Below are positions 1-6,175 of a DNA stretch of 6,175 nucleotides, piece by piece. Source of the DNA: Myxococcales bacterium (lineage in GTDB: Bacteria > Myxococcota > Polyangia > Fen-1088); NCBI GenBank assembly GCA_003153875.1, contig PMBY01000489.1, forward strand, positions 8,976 to 15,150. Reading direction: 5' to 3'. The notes beneath the pieces were generated by a model. That model did no database searches and had not been told where the DNA came from. It saw only the letters and a program-made list of their open reading frames with translations. Every line of letters starts with the position of its first letter. Position 1 is the stretch's first letter. Position numbers and translations under genes: made by a program.

Positions 1-606
1 TCGTACCCCGAGATCACCGAGATGCAAGTGCGCGCGGTCTTCGAGGCCGCCTGCGACGTGGCTGCCGAGGGCACGGTGGTCGAGCCGGAAATCATGATTC
101 CCCTCGTGGGCAGCAAGAAAGAGATCGATCACCAGGCGGCCATCGTCCGCCGCGTGGCCGCGGAGGTCTTCAAGGAGAGGGGGCGCAAGCTGAAGTACTT
201 GGTGGGCACTATGATCGAGGTTCCGCGCGCGGCGCTCAACGCCGGCGCCATCGCCGAGACCGCCGAGTTCTTCTCCTTCGGAACCAACGACCTGACGCAA
301 ACCACGTTCGGTCTGTCGCGAGACGATGTGCCCAAGGTGTTGGCCAACTACGTAGCAAAAGACATCTACGACGTCGATCCCTTCGTCAGTCTCGATCGGG
401 ATGGCGTGGGCCAGCTCATGCGTCTGGCGGTCGGCACCGGTCGCAAGACTCGTCCGAATCTCAAGATCGGCATTTGCGGCGAACATGGCGGCGATCCAAG
501 CTCGGTGATGTTGTGCGACGAGCTTGGTCTGAACTACGTGTCGTGCTCGCCGTATCGACTGCCCATCGCGCGTCTGGCGGCCGCCCAAGCCGTGCTCAAG
601 AAATAG
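1..606 (+). CDS. ppdK: Pyruvate,phosphate dikinase, C-terminal part (5' end outside window)
   Basis: This is the last 201 residues of pyruvate,phosphate dikinase, which interconverts pyruvate + ATP + Pi and PEP + AMP + PPi in the cytoplasm. The frame is open from base 1 and starts in the conserved [11 protein letters not shown] segment, so the ATG at 22 is internal and not the true start. The fragment is the PEP/pyruvate-binding TIM-barrel domain. Visible landmarks are GTMIEVPRA (fragment residues 70-78, with metal-ligand Glu73), [10 protein letters not shown] (metal-ligand Asp97) and CGEHGGDP (catalytic Cys159), then the SCSPYR and IARLAAAQA ending. The Glu-Asp-Cys spacing (24 and 62 residues) matches Clostridium symbiosum PPDK Glu745/Asp769/Cys831, and the distance from Cys to the C-terminus (42 residues) also fits. 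The CGEHGGDP context and the ending separate it from PEP synthase and PTS enzyme I. No key residue is missing. The gene ends with TAG, and no convincing U-tract terminator follows before the next gene. Confidence 0.97.
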   Translation, partial: SYPEITEMQVRAVFEAACDVAAEGTVVEPEIMIPLVGSKKEIDHQAAIVRRVAAEVFKERGRKLKYLVGTMIEVPRAALNAGAIAETAEFFSFGTNDLTQTTFGLSRDDVPKVLANYVAKDIYDVDPFVSLDRDGVGQLMRLAVGTGRKTRPNLKIGICGEHGGDPSSVMLCDELGLNYVSCSPYRLPIARLAAAQAVLKK

Positions 607-656
607 TGACTCTCCGCCCCTCACAGGGAAAAGAGACATCAACCAAGTGCGACCTA

Positions 657-693
657 CCGACGGGGGACATCGGCCTATGAGATCCCCCGTCGG
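657..693 (+). promoter_or_regulatory. Perfect 11-bp inverted repeat enclosing the start of the first propeller gene
   Basis: The arm CCGACGGGGGA (657-667) is the exact reverse complement of TCCCCCGTCGG (683-693), separated by a 15-nt loop. The GGGGGA in the left arm is the best Shine-Dalgarno candidate for the ATG at 677, with 9 nt between them, and that ATG lies in the loop. In mRNA the stem would hide the ribosome-binding site. It could therefore act as a translational control element, or as a 3'-end stabilising hairpin for the ppdK transcript, whose stop codon is about 50 nt upstream. No U-run follows the right arm, so it is not a standard intrinsic terminator. The inverted repeat is directly visible; its role is inference. 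Confidence 0.55.
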
Positions 694-2302
694 CCGCGTC
701 CCGACTATCGGGCTTTTCGTGCTTGGAACGCTTGTCCTGGCCGGGGCCACTTGCGGCCTGGGGCAAACCGGGATCGATCCGCCCCTGGACCAGATTTTCT
801 GGCCAGGTGGGTTGGCGATTGACCCCGACGGCAACTGGCTCTACGTGGTCAACTCGAACAACGACCTCCGCTTCAACGCCGGGACGCTGCTCGCGATTGA
901 TCTGCAGAAAGCCAAGAGCGATCGACAGAAGTCGGCAGCCGACGCGGGGATAGCAGCCGACGCGGAGGTAGCGTCCCCGTGGCCAGATTGCAGCAAGACC
1001 CACTTCAGCAACGATACGGCTGCCGAAACCCTCGCCAACACTCTGGACGAACCTTGCTGCGTTGACCTGCTTCGCCCGCATGTCCTCAACTGCAACGAGC
1101 GGGCATACGTGCAAGCAGACGCCACGGTGCGGATCGGCAGTTTCGGTGGCGGTGCGGCCATCCAGTCCTATCAGAACCCCGATGGCGAGTCGGTAAGCCG
1201 CATCTTCATGATGGTTCGAGCCGAACCTTCCATCACGTTCGTCGACGTCACCCACGGCAACGGTTCAGTGCACATGCGCTGCAATGGACCGCGGAAAGAT
1301 CCGGACCCTCAACTTGTCAACCCCTCCTGCGACGACAACTGGCGCGTCCGGCGTCCCAGCGGCGCAGCCACGACCGACAATGTTCTGCCCGAAGAGCCCC
1401 ATTCTTTGGTGCTCGACGAGAAACTGGGGATTCTTTACGTGAGCCACCTGACCATCGCAGTGAATCGCCAGGTCGTGGGCGGCGGCATTTCAACTATCGA
1501 CATTGGCGTTCCGGTTGACCCAAACGCTCCCAACGTCATCAACGGCGGTCTGCTTGACCCCAACGCGCCCAACGTCATCAATTCAATAGCCCGCGTCGTG
1601 TTCCCGACGAGTTCGGACCAGGGGGTGACGGCCCTCAGCCTGAACAGGCCCGCAGATCCCAACGACCCCAATGACCCCAACTACCCGCTTTTTGCGGTGG
1701 CGCGCGCGAGCCCCGATATCACGGAGATGGTCTTGCAGTGCCAAGAGGCGGGGCAGCATTGCGACTCCACGACGCGTGATCTTTCCCTGGTTCCAGGCGA
1801 GCAAATCATGTCGTCTGCCTTCTTGCCGTCAGGCACGGACGTGCGCGGGTTCCTGCTCTCGCCCGACGGAAAGCAGGCCTACGTCCTTCATCGCAATACC
1901 CCCGAGTCGACCACCTCCACCGATCCTGCGGCGCTGGTCGTGCTTGACCGCCGGCTGGACCAAAGTGGGCAACCCGCCAACCGGCCCAGCGCCATTCTCG
2001 AGATCTGTGCCGGGGCGAGCCACATGCAGTTTCACGACGCTGGCCGGGGGAACTTGCTCTTCATTACCTGCTTTGAAGGGGGCCAGATCTACGTGGTCGA
2101 CCCGCAGGCACCCCAGGTGAAGGCCATCATCGAGGCAGGCCACGGACCCACAGCCCTAACCTTCTCGCCCGCCGATCCGACGATCGCGTTTGTTGCCAGC
2201 TACGCGGACAACAATGTGTCGGTCATCGACCTTGAGCCGGGAAAGTCGACCGAGTACATGGTGGTGCAGCGGCTGGGCTTTCCCCACGCGGTGACACAAT
2301 GA
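677..2302 (+). CDS. Exported YVTN/YncE-like beta-propeller protein, function unknown
   Basis: This 541-residue protein carries an N-terminal signal peptide: MRSPVGR, a hydrophobic core over residues 9-24, then a possible AGA signal peptidase I site before Thr25. Cys26 follows, but GATC is a poor lipobox, so secretion or lipid anchoring are both possible. Propeller-type repeats of the form PxxLxxxPDGxxLYVxN...VxVIDL occur near residues 43-76, 241-276, 391-427, 449-477 and 488-519, the last being the cleanest (FVASYADNNVSVIDL). Between them lie an Ala/Asp-rich linker (about 87-98), Cys-containing loops, and DPN-rich repeats (281-302 and about 327-335). The ATG at 677 is chosen over the in-frame GTG at 647 because it has GGGGGA 9 nt upstream and gives a normal short positively charged n-region; the GTG start would give 551 aa. 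The stop overlaps the next start (ATGA), so the two are probably coupled. Such propellers usually bind ligands or proteins outside the cytoplasm. No catalytic motif or CxxCH heme site is seen, and the specific role is unknown. Confidence 0.85.
   Translation: MRSPVGRVPTIGLFVLGTLVLAGATCGLGQTGIDPPLDQIFWPGGLAIDPDGNWLYVVNSNNDLRFNAGTLLAIDLQKAKSDRQKSAADAGIAADAEVASPWPDCSKTHFSNDTAAETLANTLDEPCCVDLLRPHVLNCNERAYVQADATVRIGSFGGGAAIQSYQNPDGESVSRIFMMVRAEPSITFVDVTHGNGSVHMRCNGPRKDPDPQLVNPSCDDNWRVRRPSGAATTDNVLPEEPHSLVLDEKLGILYVSHLTIAVNRQVVGGGISTIDIGVPVDPNAPNVINGGLLDPNAPNVINSIARVVFPTSSDQGVTALSLNRPADPNDPNDPNYPLFAVARASPDITEMVLQCQEAGQHCDSTTRDLSLVPGEQIMSSAFLPSGTDVRGFLLSPDGKQAYVLHRNTPESTTSTDPAALVVLDRRLDQSGQPANRPSAILEICAGASHMQFHDAGRGNLLFITCFEGGQIYVVDPQAPQVKAIIEAGHGPTALTFSPADPTIAFVASYADNNVSVIDLEPGKSTEYMVVQRLGFPHAVTQ
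1515..1581 (+). repeat. Two-copy tandem repeat, 39-bp period, encoding DPNAPNVIN
   Basis: A 28-nt core at 1515-1542 recurs at 1554-1581 with two mismatches, at a 39-bp spacing. It encodes DPNAPNVIN twice (residues 281-289 and 294-302 of the first propeller protein). The period is a multiple of three, so copy-number change would keep the reading frame. It lies between propeller blades and probably forms a surface loop. Confidence 0.8.
1655..1681 (+). repeat. Three-copy 9-bp repeat encoding DPN-DPN-DPN
   Basis: GATCCCAAC, GACCCCAAT and GACCCCAAC follow one another directly and encode (Asp-Pro-Asn)x3 in a loop of the first propeller protein. The same DPNDPN coding unit occurs in the downstream gene at 2431-2448, where GATCCCAAC is repeated twice exactly, and in part at 4855-4866. 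Confidence 0.75.
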
Positions 2303-5300
2303 AATCGCGAGTCGCTCCCACGCTGGTGCTGCTGTTTGGCTGGCTAGGCGGGTGTAGTGCCACGCCGGCCGTCATCCCCGCACACAATCTTGAGCGGCCC
2401 GGAGACATGGGGTTCGTGTGTCTCGATGTTGATCCCAACGATCCCAACACGCCCCTGTCCGGCCGACCCATGCGTAGGTGCCACCCGCCGGGCGAGAAGA
2501 CCCCTTTGATCCAGCCGGCGGGCACGTCATCGCGACAGCGGGGCACCTTCGCGTTCGTGACCAACACTGCCCGTGGCGAGATGGCGGTGGTGGACATCGA
2601 CAAGGGCCGGCTGGTCGACCTCGATCCAGGCGTGTTCGGTTTCAACATGGTGCCTGTCGGGTCCATGCCCGAGTCGCTTTCTGCCAGTCCCGATGGTTGC
2701 TGGGTGGTCAGCGCAAACCGAAATTCCTGTGACCTTGGGCTGGTGGATCCGTCGCTCGTGCTGGCGTCGCAGTTCAGCCCAGCGGTGCCCGCAACCAAGA
2801 CCGGCCGCCCGGTCACGCGCGTAGCGCCGCACACCCAGTCCGGGCGTCCGCTCAATGCCTCTCCAAAGGAGATTCTCTTCCTCCTGCCCGGGACCGCACC
2901 CGGGCTGTGCCAGACCGACAAAGCCCCGCCGGCTCTGGTGACCTTTCCGTCCTGTGATTTGGTCGCATTGCTTGATATGCCGTCGGGGACCATCAAGGAT
3001 TCGGTCTTCATTCGTCCAGACGGGGTCGTCTCTGCGGGCAACGAGCCGAGTTGCCCGGTGGACTGCACGCCTTCATCTGTTTCCGACGCAGGCGCCGCGA
3101 TCGATGATGACGGGGGAATCGCCGACGCGGGCGGAGTTGCCCAGGAAGAATCGGACGCAGGAACGGGTTCGCGGCTGGGCGTGGGCGCAATGGCCCTGCT
3201 TCCGGACAGCAGCCGCGTGTACGTGGGGGCTAGCGCCGCCGACAACTTTCTGACCGCGTTGGACATTGTAAACGGAGCGATCGTCATACCAACTGGCGGC
3301 GGGCGCATCGCGCTCGAGCCACGGGCAATCGGGATCGATCACCTGCGTCTCTCCGTCAATCCCTTCAACCCGACGCCCATCAAGTTGCCTGACGACAGCG
3401 TGATCGACAGCCTGGGAAGTTTTCTGGAGGGGGGGAGGGGAAATTTCCTCTACGCCTTTGCGCGCGACGGATCAGTCCGCGTGGTGAACGTCGGCGTGCG
3501 CCCCGAACAGGAATGCGACGTAAACGCCCAGTACATACTTGCCAAGTTGCCGCCCAACACCGGATGCTTCCCGGTCAACCCCGCGGCTCGGCGACCGCTA
3601 GCCCAGGGCCCTGGCATTCGCATCCCCACGCTTCCGTCTCGAAACGCGGCGCCGCCCATCGCGCGCGACATCGCAGTCGTCGACTTGCCGGTCGACGCGG
3701 CTGGTATCAGCAAGAATCCGCCGGCACTGGCTGGCCAGTTCGCGTTCTTGCTGACCTCCAATGACTCCATCTACATCCTCAACCTCGCGCCCACCAACGA
3801 GGACCACACACTCACCCACTCATTCCGCGAGATTCGCTCGACTGGCCAGTACACAGCCGACACATTGGCCCTGTCCTTCACGCCTCCGCTGCGCACCCCG
3901 GCACAATCCGATCTGTTGTTCCCAACCACGCCCATGCTGTCATCGGTGGGGGGGCCCCGGCTGGAGGAAGTGGAAAGCGATTTCACAACGCCCGCAAGCG
4001 GGAACTCGGTCAACACCGCCACGAATTACTGGGTCGATTCGCCGTACTCGGCGACCTACGTTTCGCGCGTCTTCAACATCGCCTGGGAGGCGGCACTCCC
4101 CGACACAACACGCAGTTCTGGCACGCTCGAAACGCCAGCTGTGGCGGGCTCACCGGCAGGTGCGCTGAATGACGTGGGCGCTAACTTCTGCGCCAAGGGT
4201 GTGCTTTCCGGAGACTTGGTCGTCTTGCCGGGATGTACTGCCGACACCGACTGCGTCCCACAGGATTCCTTCACCTGCCATCAGCCGATCGGGGGCGCAA
4301 TGGGGCTGTGTCTGTCCAAGACCGCCCCGCAGACCGCGGTCGAAAACTGTACCCGTTTCATGGGCAGTCGCCGACGCTACGAGGTCATCGCCGCCGCGCG
4401 CACGCGCCTCACGCTCGGCCTACACCTGGACGAAGTACCCAAGACGGCGCTCAATCGAGAGAGCGGCAACGATAAGGAATGCCAGCCCACCACCGCGCAT
4501 GGGCCCTCGGCCACTGATCCTGGCTTCCAGTGGCAGCAGGTCTGGCCGAACGAGGACTTCAAGCGTTGTGTGAAGGCCTGCGGCCGCTCCCCAGTAGTCG
4601 GGGCGACGCCGCAAGCTGCCGATCAGGACTGCCGCCCGGGTTTCGTGTGCGAAGTTATCCCAGGCTCCGTCGGTCCCCGCGTGTCTGGAGAGGCAGGGGC
4701 TCGGTACTGCGTCGAGGCCCCGCCTCTGGACTTGACCTGCTGGCCTCAGCCAGGCAATCGATACCACGTGAATGTCGGAAACAGCTTTCTGATCTCGGGC
4801 AGCTCGCTGCCGGATCTCAAGACCACAACCGTCGTCAATGGCCAGTGTCAGCTCGATCCCAACGATCCAGCGCTGGCCAACCGGATCCCTCTGTCAGCGC
4901 CTGCCTGTGCGACGATTGACGGCGTGGTGCCCATCGACAACGTCACCAAGTACTCCACCAACTCCATCGGCTCCGCGAACACTGAGGTGGCGCTGTTCGG
5001 TCAGGAGACACCACCCGCTGATCCGAACACGCCCGCCAGACCCAACCCTCCCTACACACCGGTCACGCCGCCCGGGCCAAATCCGTGCTTGTACCAAGAC
5101 TTCAGCTACGATGACCCGACATCGATCGTCTCCGCACCCAGTGCAGGAACCGCTGACGGTGGCACCGGAAACGGCGCCCCCAGGAAACCGATAAAGGCCA
5201 TCTTCCAGAATCCGCAGATTCGTTTCGTACTCACCAACCTCGACCAGTATGGCGGAGACAGCCTGACGACGGGCTTGACCTTCATCGGGGGCTTCATCCC

Positions 5301-5568
5301 AGCGACGGTCGCGGTCCCGTCGTACGATATCGCATTGACCCAGCCCAGCCGCATCTTCACCGGGCCGAACCAGCTGCCCGAGAGCCCCGCAATCGCCACT
5401 TCCGCCAGCATTTCGTATCCCTATGTGTACGTGCTGGATCAGGGGCGAACCGCGCTCACGCCAAACAGCCGCGGTCAGATCGTGCGCATCAACGCCCGCA
5501 AAGGCGATTCTGCCGTGGCCACCTTCGACCCAGCGTCGAGCGGCACGACGCCGTTCCAGATCCAGTAG
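2299..5568 (+). CDS. Large Cys-rich lipoprotein with beta-propeller-like segments, function unknown
   Basis: This 1089-residue protein has a type II signal peptide: MKSR, a hydrophobic core, and lipobox LGGC with Cys19 as the lipidation site, followed by Ser. By the E. coli +2 rule it would go to the outer membrane. Propeller-type strand patterns occur near residues 81-109, 121-150, 296-323, 381-399, 479-497 and again at the C-terminus (1037-1069, YVYVLDQ...GQIVRI). An Asp/Ala/Gly-rich low-complexity linker covers about 261-290. Residues 631-814 contain 13 Cys, including C646-x5-C652-x7-C660-x10-C671 and C761/C778/C784/C804. This suggests a disulfide-bonded module inserted in, or next to, the propeller. 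In all there are 27 Cys: the lipidated one plus 26 that could pair. DPN motifs at 45-50, 853-856 and 908-910 echo the upstream protein. The ATG overlaps the upstream TGA, which points to translational coupling and a shared task. There is no transmembrane segment after the signal, no heme motif, and no enzyme signature I recognise. A surface binding or structural role is inference. Confidence 0.88.
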   Translation: MKSRVAPTLVLLFGWLGGCSATPAVIPAHNLERPGDMGFVCLDVDPNDPNTPLSGRPMRRCHPPGEKTPLIQPAGTSSRQRGTFAFVTNTARGEMAVVDIDKGRLVDLDPGVFGFNMVPVGSMPESLSASPDGCWVVSANRNSCDLGLVDPSLVLASQFSPAVPATKTGRPVTRVAPHTQSGRPLNASPKEILFLLPGTAPGLCQTDKAPPALVTFPSCDLVALLDMPSGTIKDSVFIRPDGVVSAGNEPSCPVDCTPSSVSDAGAAIDDDGGIADAGGVAQEESDAGTGSRLGVGAMALLPDSSRVYVGASAADNFLTALDIVNGAIVIPTGGGRIALEPRAIGIDHLRLSVNPFNPTPIKLPDDSVIDSLGSFLEGGRGNFLYAFARDGSVRVVNVGVRPEQECDVNAQYILAKLPPNTGCFPVNPAARRPLAQGPGIRIPTLPSRNAAPPIARDIAVVDLPVDAAGISKNPPALAGQFAFLLTSNDSIYILNLAPTNEDHTLTHSFREIRSTGQYTADTLALSFTPPLRTPAQSDLLFPTTPMLSSVGGPRLEEVESDFTTPASGNSVNTATNYWVDSPYSATYVSRVFNIAWEAALPDTTRSSGTLETPAVAGSPAGALNDVGANFCAKGVLSGDLVVLPGCTADTDCVPQDSFTCHQPIGGAMGLCLSKTAPQTAVENCTRFMGSRRRYEVIAAARTRLTLGLHLDEVPKTALNRESGNDKECQPTTAHGPSATDPGFQWQQVWPNEDFKRCVKACGRSPVVGATPQAADQDCRPGFVCEVIPGSVGPRVSGEAGARYCVEAPPLDLTCWPQPGNRYHVNVGNSFLISGSSLPDLKTTTVVNGQCQLDPNDPALANRIPLSAPACATIDGVVPIDNVTKYSTNSIGSANTEVALFGQETPPADPNTPARPNPPYTPVTPPGPNPCLYQDFSYDDPTSIVSAPSAGTADGGTGNGAPRKPIKAIFQNPQIRFVLTNLDQYGGDSLTTGLTFIGGFIPATVAVPSYDIALTQPSRIFTGPNQLPESPAIATSASISYPYVYVLDQGRTALTPNSRGQIVRINARKGDSAVATFDPASSGTTPFQIQ

Positions 5569-5633
5569 CGCCAAATCCAGGGGCACGAGCCGAAATTGAC
5601 AGGTGGTACGACCTTGGCCTACAGTGTAGGTAA
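5569..5633 (+). promoter_or_regulatory. argS promoter, sigma-70 type, with a leaderless or near-leaderless start
   Basis: A perfect -35 box TTGACA (5596-5601) and a -10-like TACAGT (5620-5625, 4 of 6 matches) are separated by 18 nt. Transcription would be expected to begin at about 5631-5633, next to the argS ATG at 5634, leaving almost no 5' leader. This agrees with the absence of a properly spaced Shine-Dalgarno sequence; the only AGG (5628-5630) is 3 nt from the ATG. No intrinsic terminator is visible between the lipoprotein stop and this promoter, so read-through from upstream is also possible. The boxes are seen directly; start-site placement is inference. Confidence 0.6.
5618..5630. promoter_or_regulatory. 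13-nt palindrome over the argS -10 region, possible operator
   Basis: CCTACA-G-TGTAGG is a perfect 6-bp inverted repeat around a single central base. It covers the proposed -10 element and reaches to within 3 nt of the argS start codon. Its position would suit a repressor site. A 6-bp half-site can arise by chance, so the operator reading is weak. Confidence 0.35.
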
Positions 5634-6175
5634 ATGACCTCCAGTGTTCGAAGCACCGTTCGCGTTCTCCTTAAAACTGCCGTCGACCAGGTGAGCCGCG
5701 AAGGCCTTGTGCCGGCTGTTCCCGACGGCATTCCAATCGAGCGGCCCAAGCGCCCCGAGCATGGCGACTACGCGACCAACGTTGCCCTGGCGCTGGCGAA
5801 GCCAGCCGGCAAGCAGCCACGCGTCTTGGCTGAGATCATCGTGGAGCGCCTGCGGGCAGCAGGCGGCGCGGACATCTCGGAGGTGTCGGTGGCGGGCCCG
5901 GGTTTCATCAATCTGCGCCTGTCCGATGCCTTCTGGCAGCGACGGCTCCTCGACATCCTGGCCGCCCAGGGACGCTGGGGACAGGGAGAAGCAAAGCAAT
6001 CGCCTCGGGTGCTGGTCGAATACCTGTCTGCCAACCCAACCGGGCCGTTGCATTTTGCTCATGGCCGACACGCCGCCGTCGGTGATTCGCTGACCCGGCT
6101 GCTGCGCTTTGCGGGCTACGATGTGCTGCGCGAGTACTACGTCAACGACGCCGGCAACCAGGTCGCCATGCTGGC
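5634..6175 (+). CDS. argS: Arginyl-tRNA synthetase, N-terminal part (3' end outside window)
   Basis: These are the first 180 codons of arginyl-tRNA synthetase, the class I enzyme that charges tRNA-Arg with arginine in the cytoplasm. The N-terminal tRNA-recognition (Add-1 type) domain spans about residues 5-95, with the characteristic VERP-like segment (IERPKRPEHGDYATNVA) and a GPGFINLRL motif. The catalytic domain begins with VEYLSANPTGPLHFAHGR; its HIGH-box equivalent is HFAH at residues 140-143. It continues to YYVNDAGNQV, the conserved ArgS motif near the window end. The KMSK loop, the rest of the active site and the anticodon-binding domain lie beyond base 6175. The ATG at 5634 places the N-terminus where ArgS proteins normally begin, so this start is favoured even though it lacks a good ribosome-binding site. 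The gene is 65 nt downstream of the lipoprotein gene and appears to have its own promoter. Confidence 0.96.
   Translation, partial: MTSSVRSTVRVLLKTAVDQVSREGLVPAVPDGIPIERPKRPEHGDYATNVALALAKPAGKQPRVLAEIIVERLRAAGGADISEVSVAGPGFINLRLSDAFWQRRLLDILAAQGRWGQGEAKQSPRVLVEYLSANPTGPLHFAHGRHAAVGDSLTRLLRFAGYDVLREYYVNDAGNQVAML

Noticed and set aside
647..676. GTG start at 647 for the first propeller gene
   Set aside because: It has only a weak purine stretch upstream and would add ten polar residues before the signal peptide. ATG 677 has a better-placed GGGGGA. It is not excluded, since it would start translation upstream of the hairpin.
596..1255. 219-aa open frame on the minus strand across the ppdK-propeller junction
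   Set aside because: It overlaps the intergenic hairpin and the propeller gene in antisense, and shows no family resemblance or ribosome-binding site.
2223..3308. 361-aa open frame on the minus strand
   Set aside because: It lies antisense to the lipoprotein gene and the end of the first propeller gene. Its Pro/Ser/Arg-rich translation has no domain pattern, as is typical of shadow frames in GC-rich DNA.
5533..5551. GCGTCG/CGACGC hairpin near the end of the lipoprotein gene as a terminator
   Set aside because: The stem is 6 bp within coding sequence and no U-tract follows, so it does not meet the form of an intrinsic terminator.
4894..5586. 230-aa open frame on the minus strand
   Set aside because: It is antisense to the C-terminal part of the lipoprotein gene, and the translation is Arg/Gly-rich without recognisable motifs. 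The plus-strand frame has the signal peptide and propeller patterns.
5619..6071. 150-aa minus-strand and 128-aa plus-strand frames in the argS region
   Set aside because: argS is unmistakable in its own frame here; the others are shadows.
1..6175. CRISPR arrays, tRNA or rRNA genes, insertion sequences, toxin-antitoxin or defence genes
   Set aside because: I looked for direct-repeat arrays, terminal inverted repeats, transposase motifs and cloverleaf-like sequences and saw none. Coding sequence fills almost the whole window.

Overview
The window looks like chromosomal DNA from a GC-rich Gram-negative bacterium. The best guess is a member of Myxococcota or another former deltaproteobacterium. 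The reasons are strong G/C preference at third codon positions, Asp-Ala-Gly-rich linkers in exported proteins, and Cys-rich segments of the C-x5-DC-x(5-7)-C type in a lipoprotein. The taxonomic assignment is inference; no rRNA or other marker is present.

All four genes read on the plus strand. At 1-606 is the C-terminal end of pyruvate,phosphate dikinase (ppdK), with the catalytic Cys motif intact. At 677-2302 and 2299-5568 lie two exported proteins overlapping by ATGA, almost certainly one translationally coupled unit. The first (541 aa) has a signal peptide and YVTN/YncE-like beta-propeller repeats. The second (1089 aa) is a lipoprotein with a clear LGGC lipobox, propeller-like strands at both ends and a large Cys-rich middle. 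Neither can be given a specific function from sequence. At 5634-6175 is the N-terminal 180 codons of arginyl-tRNA synthetase (argS), which runs off the window.

The most distinctive non-coding signals are at two gene starts. An 11-bp perfect inverted repeat (657-693) holds the likely Shine-Dalgarno sequence of the first propeller gene in its stem and the ATG in its loop. Upstream of argS, a near-consensus sigma-70 promoter (TTGACA, 18-nt spacer, TACAGT) sits so close to the ATG that the mRNA should be leaderless or nearly so, and a 13-nt palindrome covers the -10 element.

The flanking genes are housekeeping (pyruvate/PEP interconversion and translation). The two middle genes form a lineage-type accessory pair of surface or periplasmic proteins. 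I see no mobile element, CRISPR array, tRNA, rRNA, or recognisable defence or biosynthetic system.
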